Source: Maioricimonas rarisocia
GTDB lineage: Bacteria; Planctomycetota; Planctomycetia; Planctomycetales; Planctomycetaceae
DNA: 64,000 bases
Direction: 5' to 3'
Assembly: GCF_007747795.1 (NCBI RefSeq)
Contig: NZ_CP036275.1
Span: 7,494,001-7,558,000 of the forward strand
The position numbers were made by a program, and so were the translations under genes. The notes below the pieces were generated by a model, which worked only from the letters and a program-made list of their open reading frames with translations, did no database searches and was not told where the DNA came from. This document shows positions 18,327 through 31,364 of this stretch, one piece after another. Within the stretch, counting starts at the first letter, position 1, and every line of letters starts with the position of its first letter.

Positions 18327-18978
18327 CAGCGCGTTCCTCGAAAGACTCTGCGGGGCTGCGTGCCCCCTCAAACTGTTGCTCTGCCCGGGCCGCCGGAGTT
18401 CAGACACGCCGCAGCGCACGTGGTTCAGCGCGTAGCGGGGCTGCTGTTGCGGATGTTTTCCAGACGATAGCAGATCCGAATCGCAAAACGGAGCGGACGG
18501 GCAGGGGGTGTCTGGCAGTGGGACATTCCCCCCGACACTGGCGAAGCCAGTGGCACACGGTGGACGTCCGCCACCAGGCAGAGACTGCTCGAGCCCGTTG
18601 CGCCGCTGACGCACCACACGCACGTCGGACGCGAACAGACTGCGAATGGTGCGTCGCCTCCGGCGACAGCACCCTACGGCGCTGCCGAGAACGCCCCCAG
18701 TCGGCGGAACCTGGCACCGGTTCGACACTGGCGAAGCCGGTGGCACACGGTGAGAGCCAGTGGCACATGATGGACGACCGCCACCATGTAGAGAGAGCTC
18801 AAGGCCGTTTCGCCGCGGACGCACCACGCGCACGTCGGACGCGAACAGACTGCGAATGGTGCGTCGCCTTCGGCGACAGCACCCTACAGCGCCCCCAGCA
18901 CTGCCGAAGCCAGTGGCACACGGTGATCGCCACTTCCAGACTGACAGACGTGACCGTGCTGAGCCGCGGAAACGTCCT
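18327..18978. repeat. Intergenic mosaic repeat region (two direct units plus palindromes)
   Basis: No gene. Two related units of about 150 bases (roughly 18542-18700 and 18752-18900, offset about 210) each contain GCGAACAGACTGCGAATG followed by the stem GTCGCC/GGCGAC and AGCACCCTAC. Palindromes of the form CACTGGCGAAGCCAGTG recur at about 18535, 18727 and 18900. The same GGTGCGTCGCC...AGCACCCTAC module recurs in the array at 45.9-47.3 kb. It separates murA from hisC. Confidence 0.85.
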
Positions 18979-20313
18979 CTACGCCGCTTCGGATTCGGGA
19001 GCTGTGGCGGAGAGCGGGTGCAGCGAAGCCGGAACGTTCGCCGGCGTATCGACGACGCGGCGGATGTCGGCACCGAGCATCCGCAGCCGTTCTTCAAACC
19101 GCTCGTACCCCCGGTCGAGGTGATAGATCCGGCGGACGACCGATTCCCCTCGAGCGGCAAGTGCCGCCAGGACCAGAGCCGCACTGGCCCGCAGGTCGGA
19201 CGCCATGACGCTCGCCCCGCTGAGCGGCTCTCCGCCGGCGATGATGGCACTCTGTCCTTCGCGGCGGACGCGGGCCCCCATGCGGGCCATCTCCGAGACG
19301 TGCATGAACCGGTCGGGGAAGACCTTGTCGGTCACGACGCTGATCCCTTCGGCCTGAGTGAGCAGGGCCGTCAGCTGTGCCTGCACATCGGTCGGGATTG
19401 CGGGGTAGGGGAGGGCGATGCAGTCGGCCGGACGCAGCGGCCCCGTTCCATCGATGTGGACTGCGCCCTCGGGCTGCGGTTGGAGCTTCACGCCAATCTC
19501 TTCGAGCTTGCGAACGACGGCCGTCATATGATCGAGCCGCACGTTGTCGAGCGTGACCTCGCCGCGCGTCATGGCGGCGGCAATCATCAGGGTTGCGGCT
19601 TCGATGCGATCGGGAATGACGGTGTGCGTGGTCCCTTCGAGCCGGTCGACGCCGTCAATCCGGAGCGTCGGCGTCCCCAGTCCGGAGATGCGGGCCCCCA
19701 TGGCGTTGAGGTACCGACCAAGATCCTCGACTTCCGGCTCACAGGCGGCCGCTTCGATGGTGGTGGTTCCCTTGGCAAAAACGGCGGCGGCCATCACGTT
19801 GCAGGTCCCGGTCACCGTACTTCCGCAGGCTCCGCCAAGGTAGAGGCTCGCCCCCTTCAACCGGTTGGCACGAGCCACGACGTAGCCACGCTCGATACGG
19901 ATGTCGGCCCCCAGGGCTTCGAGCCCGCGGAGATGCAGGTCGATCGGGCGATGACCAATGTTGCAGCCTCCCGGCAGAGAGACGGCGGCGCGACCACGGC
20001 GACCAAGCAGTGGACCGAGGACGCAGACACTTGCCCGCATGCGTCGCACGAGTTCGTACTCGGCAATCGCCGGGCGCTTGTCGACGACCTCGAGCTGCAA
20101 CGATCCATCTTCTGCACGTTCCACCGCGACGCCGAGCGTCTGCAGAAGTGCCGCCATGGTGCGGACGTCGACGAGATCGGGAACGCCGTGCAGCGTCGTC
20201 GGACCATCGGTCGCCAGAGCGGCGGCCATAATGGGGAGGGCAGCGTTCTTGGCACCGCTGACTGCGACGCGGCCCCGGAGCGGTCGTCCTCCCTGCACGA
20301 CGAACATGTCCAT
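18979..20313 (-). CDS. murA: UDP-N-acetylglucosamine 1-carboxyvinyltransferase
   Basis: First committed step of peptidoglycan precursor synthesis: adds enolpyruvate from PEP to UDP-GlcNAc. The 444-residue protein begins [20 protein letters not shown] and contains [19 protein letters not shown]. The catalytic Cys117 is in [17 protein letters not shown], i.e. the fosfomycin-sensitive form. The C-terminal region [17 protein letters not shown] matches the family. The ATG at 20313 has GGAG upstream; an open extension to 20418 is not homologous. Its presence indicates that this planctomycete makes peptidoglycan precursors. It lies 28 bases after prmC on the same strand. Confidence 0.96.
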   Translation of the reverse strand: MDMFVVQGGRPLRGRVAVSGAKNAALPIMAAALATDGPTTLHGVPDLVDVRTMAALLQTLGVAVERAEDGSLQLEVVDKRPAIAEYELVRRMRASVCVLGPLLGRRGRAAVSLPGGCNIGHRPIDLHLRGLEALGADIRIERGYVVARANRLKGASLYLGGACGSTVTGTCNVMAAAVFAKGTTTIEAAACEPEVEDLGRYLNAMGARISGLGTPTLRIDGVDRLEGTTHTVIPDRIEAATLMIAAAMTRGEVTLDNVRLDHMTAVVRKLEEIGVKLQPQPEGAVHIDGTGPLRPADCIALPYPAIPTDVQAQLTALLTQAEGISVVTDKVFPDRFMHVSEMARMGARVRREGQSAIIAGGEPLSGASVMASDLRASAALVLAALAARGESVVRRIYHLDRGYERFEERLRMLGADIRRVVDTPANVPASLHPLSATAPESEAA

Positions 20314-20341
20314 CCATGGACTCCTTTTGCCGGTCGTCGGC

Positions 20342-21226
20342 TCAGGCGAGCCGGGCAGCCACCACGCGGGCGGCCCCCGACAGATCGTTGATGACCTGAA
20401 CCTCGTCGTACCGGCCATCTTGCCGAAAGAGATCGCTCGCAGGAGCGGCCTGCTCCGGGCTGATCTCGACCATCACATGGCCCCGTTCGGTCAGCCAGCC
20501 GGAGGCATTGGAAACGATCTGACGGACAAAGTCGAGACCATCGTCCCCACCATCGAGTGCGGATTTCGGCTCGTAGTCGACCACCTCGCGCGACAGCGTG
20601 GGAATCTCGCCACTGGGAATATAGGGAGGATTGCTCAGGATCAACTCGAACCGCTCCCCCTCCGGCAGGGCGGCGAACATGTCTCCCTGCAGAAAGCGAA
20701 CGCGTTCGACGACCTTGTGTCGCTCGGCATTGCGGCGGGCCACGGCGAGTGCCGCCTCGCTGATGTCGACGGCCGTGACCTCCGCCCCTCGATGCTGTGT
20801 CGCCATGGCGATCGCGATGCAGCCCGATCCGGTGCCGAGGTCGGCAATGCGGGGAGCGGTCATGTCGCGGGCCCGTTCGAGTGCCGCGACGATCATCGTT
20901 TCGGTGTCTGGTCGGGGAATGAGAACGTCCGGCGTCACCTCGAAGTCGAGGCTGAAGAACTCGCGGTGCCCGACCAGATAGGCAACCGGCTCGTGGGCGG
21001 CGCGGCGGCGAACAAGTTCCCGCATACGGCCGCGGACCGATTCATCCAGTTCCTCGTCGTAGTCGGTATAGAGCCGGATTCGCGGACAGTTACGGGCAAA
21101 GGCGAGCAGAACCTCGGCCTCCAGCCGCGGCGTTTCGCTGCCGTGCTCGCGGAGGTACCCGGTCGTCCATTCAAGAACGCGGCGGACCGTCCAGGCTCCG
21201 TCGGACGTGGTCCGTGGACTCGACAA
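20342..21226 (-). CDS. prmC: Peptide chain release factor N5-glutamine methyltransferase
   Basis: SAM-dependent methyltransferase that modifies the Gln of the GGQ motif in release factors. The 294-residue protein has the HemK N-terminal helical domain, the SAM motif [16 protein letters not shown], and the catalytic NPPY at residues 199-202 ([11 protein letters not shown]). The preferred start is a TTG at 21226 with AAGGAG at ideal spacing; the ORF also has an upstream start at 21283 without a comparable site. It lies immediately downstream of prfA, which encodes its substrate, an arrangement conserved in many bacteria. Confidence 0.93.
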   Translation of the reverse strand: MSSPRTTSDGAWTVRRVLEWTTGYLREHGSETPRLEAEVLLAFARNCPRIRLYTDYDEELDESVRGRMRELVRRRAAHEPVAYLVGHREFFSLDFEVTPDVLIPRPDTETMIVAALERARDMTAPRIADLGTGSGCIAIAMATQHRGAEVTAVDISEAALAVARRNAERHKVVERVRFLQGDMFAALPEGERFELILSNPPYIPSGEIPTLSREVVDYEPKSALDGGDDGLDFVRQIVSNASGWLTERGHVMVEISPEQAAPASDLFRQDGRYDEVQVINDLSGAARVVAARLA

Positions 21227-21305
21227 ATCTGCTCCTTGCGTGTCGGGCGGCGAATTCAACCTGCCCCTCAGCGTTCGTCCCACACCTTCGGAACGTCTGA
21301 CTGGC

Positions 21306-22376
21306 TCAGGTCAGGTCGCCTTTGAGACGTTCCTGCCGGTCGAACTCGAGCAACTGGTTAATCAGCTCGTCGAGGTCTCCCTGCATGACCTGGTCGAGGC
21401 GATACAGGGTGAGGTTGATGCGGTGGTCGGTAACGCGGCCCTGGGGGAAGTTGTAGGTTCGGATCCGCTCGCTGCGGTCGCCACTGCCGATCAGCGTCCG
21501 CCGCTGCGAGGCGCGGGCCTCGTTGGCTTCCCGCTGCTTGTGTTCGAGCAGCCGGGAGCGAAGCACCCGCATCGCCTTGGCCTTGTTCTTGTGCTGGCTC
21601 TTCTCGTCCTGACACTTCACGACGATACCGGTCGGTACGTGGGTGATGCGGACGGCACTTTCGGTCTTGTTGACCTTCTGCCCGCCCGGTCCACCGGCCC
21701 GCATCGTATCGATCTGCAGGTCGTCATCCCGGATATCGAGTTCGACGGCGGAGGCTTCGGGGAGGACCGCGACGGTCGCCGCACTGGTGTGGATCCGGCC
21801 CTGCGCTTCGGTCTCGGGGACCCGCTGCACGCGGTGCCCGCCGCTTTCGAACTGCAGCTGATGATACGCCCCTTCTCCCGTGACGGAGAAGGTGATTTCC
21901 TTGAAGCCACCCAGATCGGAGCCGTTGGACTCGATGACCTCCATCTTCCACCCGCGGTTCTCGACCAGGCGGGTGTACATGTTGAAGAGGTCGCCGGCGA
22001 AGAGGGCCGCCTCGTCCCCGCCCGCACCGGCCCGGATCTCCATGATCAGACCGCCACGGGTGATCGAGTCGCCGGAGAGCGCCAGCTCTTCGAGCTCGCT
22101 CTCCATTTCTTCGCGGCGCTGCTGCAGTTCAGCAAGCTCGGCCTGCGCGTACTCGCGCGACTCGGCGTCGGTCTCTTCGGCGAGCATTTCCTCAGCCGCG
22201 GCGATGTCGTCGGTCAGCTGATGAAACTCGCGGACCGAGTCGGCGACCTTCTTGAGGCCGCCGTATTCGCGCTGCAGCTCGACCAGCCGCTGCGAATCCG
22301 AGAGAACGGCCGGATCCTGGAGCTGTTTCTCCAGTTGATTGAAGCGTTCCAGCTTCGTTTCCAGGCTTGGAAACAT
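21306..22376 (-). CDS. prfA: Peptide chain release factor 1
   Basis: Reads UAA and UAG stop codons and triggers peptide release on the ribosome. The 356 residues include the codon-recognition PxT motif as P-E-T in [19 protein letters not shown], which separates RF1 from RF2 (SPF). The catalytic GGQ is at 231-233 ([19 protein letters not shown]). Length is exactly typical. The ATG at 22376 ([12 protein letters not shown]) is preferred over an in-frame GTG at 22412 lacking a ribosome binding site. It is followed by prmC, the methylase of its GGQ glutamine. Confidence 0.96.
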   Translation of the reverse strand: MFPSLETKLERFNQLEKQLQDPAVLSDSQRLVELQREYGGLKKVADSVREFHQLTDDIAAAEEMLAEETDAESREYAQAELAELQQRREEMESELEELALSGDSITRGGLIMEIRAGAGGDEAALFAGDLFNMYTRLVENRGWKMEVIESNGSDLGGFKEITFSVTGEGAYHQLQFESGGHRVQRVPETEAQGRIHTSAATVAVLPEASAVELDIRDDDLQIDTMRAGGPGGQKVNKTESAVRITHVPTGIVVKCQDEKSQHKNKAKAMRVLRSRLLEHKQREANEARASQRRTLIGSGDRSERIRTYNFPQGRVTDHRINLTLYRLDQVMQGDLDELINQLLEFDRQERLKGDLT

Positions 22377-22571
22377 CGGGAATCCCCATTTGTTCAGTTC
22401 GATCTGCGCCACACTGCAACGCGCGTCTACGGACGGGCCGGACGCGGCAGGCTACAAGAAGCGCTCGATCGAAGTGAAAGGGGGGAACACCGCCGGAACA
22501 TCCCTGACTGAAACGGCGCAGAGCGGAAGCCCCGACCGGCAGCATCCGGGCAGGGCCGAGTCGCGAGCGAC

Positions 22572-22832
22572 TCAGTCTTCCTTCTTCTTGCCCCAGCCGT
22601 ACTTCTTCTGGAACTTCTCGACGCGACCGGCCGAGTCGACGTACTTCATCTTCCCGGTGTAAAACGGGTGCGAAGCGGAGCTGATATCGACCGTCACCAG
22701 CGGGTACTCGTTACCGTCTTCCCACTGGATGGTCTGCTTGGACGTCATCGTCGAGCGGGTCAGAAACTTGTAATCCGCACCGATGTCATGGAAGACCACC
22801 GGGTGATAGTCGGGATGAATGCCGTCCTTCAT
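22572..22832 (-). CDS. rpmE2: 50S ribosomal protein L31, type B
   Basis: Large-subunit ribosomal protein of 86 residues. [20 protein letters not shown] and [20 protein letters not shown] are the L31 signatures. The zinc-binding Cys residues of type A are absent, so this is the zinc-independent type B paralogue, which in other bacteria can replace the zinc form under zinc starvation. A Lys-rich end (YGWGKKKED) follows. The ATG at 22832 starts homology; an in-frame ATG at 22853 is less likely. It is upstream of prfA on the same strand, a conserved rpmE-prfA-prmC neighbourhood. Confidence 0.94.
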   Translation of the reverse strand: MKDGIHPDYHPVVFHDIGADYKFLTRSTMTSKQTIQWEDGNEYPLVTVDISSASHPFYTGKMKYVDSAGRVEKFQKKYGWGKKKED

Positions 22833-23355
22833 CGTCGCGAAACCCGTCAACAATCAAGAGGTACTGTTTCGAGCCAGGGCCGGTCAGGCCATCCTGCAGG
22901 ATGGTCGCTGAACGCTGAATCCCCGGGATCGGCGGGGCACCACATGGCGCACCATTCCCGCCGGGTCTGGGCCAGACGCTCCAGAATATCGGACAGCTCC
23001 CGGCCGGTCAACTGCCCCTCGACCGCCGGCTGGACGGAAGCGTGGGGGGGCCTCTCCAGACCGCCAGTCGTGACCGGCGACCTCTCCCGATCGCCCGCAG
23101 CAGTCGCAATCGGACCATTGACCGGAAACTGCGCCGCGCCCGACCGGTTTCGCTTGACTTTGCGCGCCGCAAACTGCCGTATAAACTGGAGAAAGCAAAC
23201 AACCCTGCAGGTCTGTGCGGCGAGTGTGACAGCAGCCCGGCTGCGGGGCCCCGTCGCTGCGAGCCGCCCATCTCTATCGCGCCACTTCGGCAATTCTGCT
23301 CCAGAACCGGCCTGCTCGACCCCTGCGACTTTCCGTTCCAGAGAACCAGATCGAT
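22833..23355. other. Gene-free divergent region between rpmE and the pseudopilus cluster
   Basis: No convincing coding sequence. On the minus strand a 172-codon frame (22847-23365) overlaps the gspE start and lacks recognisable homology. On the plus strand TTGACT (23154) and TATAAA (23180) are good hexamers but 20 bases apart, so a promoter here is only possible. This is the likely control region for the ATPase genes that follow. Confidence 0.5.
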
Positions 23356-25056
<1,701 letters not shown>

Positions 25057-25606
25057 CCGACCGTTGCCGCATCGATCTCCGTCCCCGCCCGGGCTCTCCG
25101 ACGTGCCTGCAGCGGGGCGAGACGGTTCGCCGGAGCCCCAGGACCTTGCCATTTCGGGGCCGGCCACCTGCTGCAGCGACCTGTTGTGGATTTGTGACAA
25201 CGAACGTTACCCGGGATAGACAGCTGGCCAGAGGGGCCATGCCGGGGCGAAGCCGGTGAGCGTACGATGCGGGGCGGCCTGCCTGGTCACCCCCGGACGG
25301 GCCGGGAACTGGAGGCGACACGTCGAGGCGTGCCTTAGTGCCCGCCATTTGGGGACGGTCGTCCGGTCCGCCATAATGACAGCACTGCCGGAGGCGTCTC
25401 CCAGCGTTTGCCGGCAACATGAATTCGAAGCGATCAATCCCCTCTTCTTACGGATTTCAAATTCGCGCCGTACAGTCCGATCGACAGACTGAGCAGGTTG
25501 GTCCCGTCGACACGTACGCAACCGGTCCCCGACCGGTCCGGCAGGGATGTGGTTTCACCCGAAAGTTTCAGCCCGAGGGCGGCAACCTGCAGGAGACCCG
25601 CACTGA
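25057..25606. other. Gene-free interval between the first ATPase and pilT-like gene
   Basis: 550 bases without a convincing gene, repeat or terminator. The length of the gap suggests that the pilT-like gene may have its own promoter, but no clear -35/-10 pair could be chosen. Confidence 0.4.
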
Positions 25607-26728
25607 ATGGCATTCATTCAGATTGACAAACTGCTGGAGACCGTCGTTCGCGAACGCGTGAGCGACCTCCACATCACGACGGGCCAACCCCCCGTTGTTC
25701 GCGTCGGCGGCCGCATGGTCCGCCTCGAGACCAAGTCCCTCGAACCGGAGGACACGGTCTCGCTGATGAAGAGCATCACGCCCGAGCGAAATCAGCAGGA
25801 ACTGCAGGAGGTCGGGGGGACCGACTTCGGATTCGCCTTCGGAGACAAGGCCCGCTTCCGCGTCGCCGTCTTCAAACAGCGCGGCCAGATCGGCATGGTG
25901 CTGCGGCGGATCCCGAACGAGTTCCTCTCGTTCGAGCAGCTCGGCCTGCCGCCGATTATCAGCGAACTGATCACCCGGCCCCGTGGCCTGTTTCTCGTGA
26001 CCGGCCCGACCGGTAGCGGCAAGACCACGTCGCTGGCGTCGATGATCAACTACATCAACGATCACATTGACCACCACATCATCACGCTCGAAGATCCGAT
26101 CGAGTATTACCACGAGCACAAGAAGTCGACGATCAACCAGCGGGAGATCGGCGTCGACGTGCCCGACTTCCCCGAGGCACTCCGCCGCGCTCTGCGTATG
26201 GACCCCGACGTGATCCTCGTCGGTGAAATGCGTGACCTGGAAACGATTCAATCGGCCATTACGGCGGCCGAAACCGGTCACGTCGTGTTCGGCACGCTGC
26301 ACACCACCGGTGCGCAAGGTACGGTGGACCGTATCATCGACGTGTTCCCGACGACTCAGCAGGAACAGATCCGGACGCAGCTGGCGACGTCGATCATCGG
26401 CATCCTCAGCCAGGCGCTGCTCCCCCGCAAGCCCAAGGGGCTGGTCGCCGCCTACGAGATGCTGGTCGTCACGCCCGCCATCGCGAACCTCATCCGCGAA
26501 GCGAAGACCTATCGAATCAACTCGTCGATTCAGACCGGCCGCAAGTACGGCATGCAGCTGCTCGACGACGCGCTGTTCGACCTGTGGCGCAAGGGCCTGT
26601 GCGAAGAGCGGGACGTCGTCGTGCGATCGAACAACCCGGGCGAACTGAAGGCCCGCATCAACAACGCCAAGAAGGGCGTCTTCGACGAAGAAGAAGACGA
26701 CGACGAAGAAGAATACGACGAGGATTGA
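25607..26728 (+). CDS. PilT/PilU-type retraction ATPase
   Basis: Member of the PilT branch of secretion ATPases, which depolymerises pili. The 373 residues start MAFIQIDKLLETVV and have the PilT-type N-terminal motif VSDLHITTGQPPVVRVGGRM. Walker A GPTGSGKT is at 133-140, the Asp box is LVGEMRDLETIQSAITAAET and the His box is GTLHTTGAQGTVDRIIDVFP. The C4 zinc domain is absent, as expected for PilT rather than PilB. The end is a highly acidic tail of about 18 Asp/Glu residues, unusual for the family. The ATG follows a modest GGAG. It sits between two GspE paralogues. Confidence 0.92.
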   Translation: MAFIQIDKLLETVVRERVSDLHITTGQPPVVRVGGRMVRLETKSLEPEDTVSLMKSITPERNQQELQEVGGTDFGFAFGDKARFRVAVFKQRGQIGMVLRRIPNEFLSFEQLGLPPIISELITRPRGLFLVTGPTGSGKTTSLASMINYINDHIDHHIITLEDPIEYYHEHKKSTINQREIGVDVPDFPEALRRALRMDPDVILVGEMRDLETIQSAITAAETGHVVFGTLHTTGAQGTVDRIIDVFPTTQQEQIRTQLATSIIGILSQALLPRKPKGLVAAYEMLVVTPAIANLIREAKTYRINSSIQTGRKYGMQLLDDALFDLWRKGLCEERDVVVRSNNPGELKARINNAKKGVFDEEEDDDEEEYDED

Positions 26729-26812
26729 CGGCCCCGTGGCCGCCGTGCGAAACGCGCACCGGCCTCAGACGGCGACGACTGCCCCGATCAACTCCAGGGA
26801 ACCGCGTAGTTC

Positions 26813-28528
<1,716 letters not shown>

Positions 28529-28651
28529 ACGACCCGATACTCGACCCGACTCACCGGAAGGACATCGCTCAGGAGCCCGACGGCGGCCCCATTGCCCGGA
28601 TCGACCGGCCGATGGCAGACACCGCTCCTGGACAATGACAGGGGATCTCTT

Positions 28652-29911
28652 ATGCCCACCTTTCAATACGAAGCGATGGACAACACCGGCCTCGAGATCA
28701 AAGATACGATCGAGGCCGATTCCGAACAGGAAGCCCAAACGCTGATCCGCGAAAAGGGCTTCTTCGTCACCAAAATTGCCGAAAAGGGCCGCCGCAAAAA
28801 GCAGGCGACCAAAGGGGACGCCAAGGTTCCCGCGAAGGCGAAGAAAAAGGCTGGTGGCGGCGGGTTCTCGATCGGTGGCGTGCGGCCCAAACAGCTGACC
28901 ACATTCACCCGGCAGCTTTCGACGCTGCAGGATGCGGGCCTGCCGATCCTCCGCTCATTGCGGATTCTCGAAGGCCAGTCCAAGCCGGGACCGCTCAAGG
29001 CGTCGCTGATCGGCGTCATCGAAGACGTCGAATCGGGGAACACGCTCTCCGAGGCGATGGCCAAACAGCCCAAGGCCTTCGACAACCTGTACGTCAACAT
29101 GGTGAAGGCGGGCGAGGCCGGCGGTGCCCTCGAAATCATTCTCCAGCGTCTGGCCGAGTTCAAGGAACGGGCCCAGTCGCTGAAGCGAAAAGTCCAGGGA
29201 GCCATGGTCTACCCGGTGGCCGTCATCACGGTCGCCACCTGTATCGTCGGCTTCATCATGTACTGGATCATCCCGAAGTTCAAAGAGATCTTCGAGGACT
29301 TCGGCGTCGAGCTGCCCGGCATCACGGTCTTCCTCATCGAGACCAGCGACTGGGTGGTCAACTACTGGTACCTGATCCCGGCGATCCCGATCGGCTTTGT
29401 TCTCTTCATAAAAATCGTCAAGAAGAACAAAACCGGTGCGTATATCGTCGATCGAATATCACTAAAAATACCGGTGCTCGGCTCCATCATCAGCAAGGCG
29501 ACGGTGGCGCGAACCTGTCGAACATTAGGCACACTCATCTCATCGGGGGTGCCCATTCTCGAAGCGTTATCCATCGCCCGGGATACCTCGGGCAACGAAG
29601 TGTTCCGCAAGGCGTTCGACCACATCCATGCGTCGATTCGCGAGGGGGAATCGATGGCGGTCCCCCTCAAGGAAACACGCATCGTCGACGACCTGGTGGT
29701 CAACATGGTGGACGTGGGCGAGGAAACCGGTGCCCTCGACAACATGTTGTATAAGGTGGCCGACGTCTACGACGAAGAGGTCTCGGTCCTCATCGAAGGA
29801 CTCGTCAACCTGCTCGAACCGCTGATGGTGGTCGTGCTGGGTCTGATCGTCGGCTTCATCGTGATTGCGTTGTTCATGCCGCTCGTGAAACTTCTTAACG
29901 AGCTGTCTTAA
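28652..29911 (+). CDS. GspF/PilC-type inner-membrane platform protein
   Basis: Polytopic platform protein that couples the assembly ATPase to pseudopilus growth. The 419 residues start MPTFQYEAMDNTGLEIKDTI, the typical GspF opening. After a Lys/Ala-rich linker come two T2SSF domains, each about 120 residues. The first contains FTRQLSTLQDAGLPILRSLR and the second contains CRTLGTLISSGVPILEALSI. Three membrane segments are visible (about 190-210, 235-260 and the C-terminus LMVVVLGLIVGFIVIALFMP). The ATG at 28652 with AGGGGA upstream is preferred over 28592. It is the partner of the adjacent GspE. Confidence 0.95.
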   Translation: MPTFQYEAMDNTGLEIKDTIEADSEQEAQTLIREKGFFVTKIAEKGRRKKQATKGDAKVPAKAKKKAGGGGFSIGGVRPKQLTTFTRQLSTLQDAGLPILRSLRILEGQSKPGPLKASLIGVIEDVESGNTLSEAMAKQPKAFDNLYVNMVKAGEAGGALEIILQRLAEFKERAQSLKRKVQGAMVYPVAVITVATCIVGFIMYWIIPKFKEIFEDFGVELPGITVFLIETSDWVVNYWYLIPAIPIGFVLFIKIVKKNKTGAYIVDRISLKIPVLGSIISKATVARTCRTLGTLISSGVPILEALSIARDTSGNEVFRKAFDHIHASIREGESMAVPLKETRIVDDLVVNMVDVGEETGALDNMLYKVADVYDEEVSVLIEGLVNLLEPLMVVVLGLIVGFIVIALFMPLVKLLNELS

Positions 29912-30383
29912 TCACGATTCGCATGCGGGCCCGAACCGCTCCCGCGGGACCGGTTGCTGGCCGACCTCGCTCGGGGTGCGCGGCGACCACAGAGACCGTG
30001 CGGTTCTGCCGCCTGAAGCAAACCGTACAACCAATCACGAAATTCGACGGGCCTTATCGTTTCCTTACACACGTTTGGTACAGCGGATGCAACTCCTTCA
30101 GGGGAGTCGACACAACGACGGCAATCAGCGGCGTGAAGATGCATTGGCCGCTGCAGGTTGCAGCACAAGTGCAGCAATCAGGGACACAGCCCCGCAGCCG
30201 TCCGGAGGGGCCTCCGGCACCACCCGATTCCCGATCAGGGACAACGGACCACGAAGGTCACCGCCGGTCAACCTGGCCGTTTCGTCGCCCGGAACTCACC
30301 GCGGCGGGATCGGCCCGACCCATGGCAGAACAACGTCACCCGGCAGAAGAACACAGATGCAGGGACAGACACAGGAGTTCATC
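29912..30383. other. Gene-free interval before the pseudopilin genes
   Basis: 472 bases with no convincing gene. A short perfect stem CCGGAG-GGGC-CTCCGG lies near 30199 without a T-run. It may separate the ATPase/platform transcription unit from the pseudopilin unit. Confidence 0.4.
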
Positions 30384-31298
30384 ATGAAGCGCACGGTTTT
30401 GAGAGCCACGGCTGCCCCCCGGGCGGCGTTCACGATGATCGAGCTCCTGATCGTGATCGTGGTGATCGCGATTCTGGTGGCGCTGCTGCTGCCGGCCGTC
30501 GGCGGCGCCCGTTATCGGGCCCGTGTCGCGCAGGTCACCAGCGAGATCGCCAACCTCGAGAAAGCGATCGCCGACTTCAAACTGAAGTACGGCATCAACC
30601 CGCCCAGCCGCATTGTCCTCTGTGAGACGGCCAGCCAGTGGGGTGATGACTGGGATTCCTCGCCACCCGTTTCCGGTGTCGACGACGCGGACCGCCGCAA
30701 CAGCATCGCGGCCATCCGCCAGATCTGGCCGCAGTTCGGTTTCGGGACCGGCGACATGAACGGGGACGGCGACTCGGATGACGAGTTCCTGCTGACCGGT
30801 CCGGAGTGCCTGCTGTTCTTCCTGGGAGGGTCAGGCATTCTGACTGACCCGGGTGATTCTTCCGACACACCGATCGCCAACGGTTTCTCGGCGAATCCGG
30901 GCAACCCGTTCGCCAGCGGTGGGAATCGCGTCGGACCGTTCCACGAGTTTGACCCGGCCCGGATGGTCGATCTGGACAGTGACGGAGCCTGGGAATATCT
31001 CGACCCGCTGCCGAACCAGACGACCCCGATGATGTACATCAGCAGCGACGAAGGCCGCGGCTACGACACCGACGACCTGTCGCTGTCGGGTCTCCCGTCG
31101 CCGACGCTGACCGACTTCTACGACCTTGGTTCGACCTCGGAACCGCACAAGCCGAACAGCTACCAGATCATTTCGCCGGGGATCGACACGTTCTTCGGCG
31201 ACGGCGGGACCTGGACGACCGACAGCCGCCTGCCGGTCTCCCGGAAGGAAGAGTGGGACAACATCACGAACTTCTCGGGGGGCGTGCTGACGCAGTAA
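30384..31298 (+). CDS. GspG-like major pseudopilin, enlarged
   Basis: The 304-residue prepilin-like protein has a short basic leader, then FTMIELLIVIVVIAILVALL from Phe16 with Glu5 of the mature form at residue 20. The -1 residue is Ala (PRAAFTMIE), not the usual Gly. Downstream lies ARVAQVTSEIANLEKAIADF, as in GspG. The soluble part carries Asp-rich loops DMNGDGDSDDEFLL and DLDSDGAWEYLDP, resembling the calcium site of GspG. GspG is normally about 145 residues, so this one is twice as long. AGGAG precedes the ATG at 30384, and it heads a five-pseudopilin run. Confidence 0.85.
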   Translation: MKRTVLRATAAPRAAFTMIELLIVIVVIAILVALLLPAVGGARYRARVAQVTSEIANLEKAIADFKLKYGINPPSRIVLCETASQWGDDWDSSPPVSGVDDADRRNSIAAIRQIWPQFGFGTGDMNGDGDSDDEFLLTGPECLLFFLGGSGILTDPGDSSDTPIANGFSANPGNPFASGGNRVGPFHEFDPARMVDLDSDGAWEYLDPLPNQTTPMMYISSDEGRGYDTDDLSLSGLPSPTLTDFYDLGSTSEPHKPNSYQIISPGIDTFFGDGGTWTTDSRLPVSRKEEWDNITNFSGGVLTQ

Positions 31299-31364
31299 GC
31301 GTCGCGTGATCCGAGAGGCGTCAACGGAACTGAATTGACGGACACCCAGCCAGAAGGTGCTGCC

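Noticed and set aside
17256-19250. 664-residue fusion at hisC
   Set aside because: The upstream 308 codons run through intergenic repeats and into murA; family homology and a ribosome binding site support the start at 18326.
18760-20391. 543-codon plus-strand frame across murA
   Set aside because: Antisense to murA and starts inside repeats; no homology pattern.
23154-23185. Promoter TTGACT ... TATAAA upstream of the first GspE gene
   Set aside because: The hexamers are good but 20 bases apart, outside the usual 16-18, so it was not listed as a promoter.
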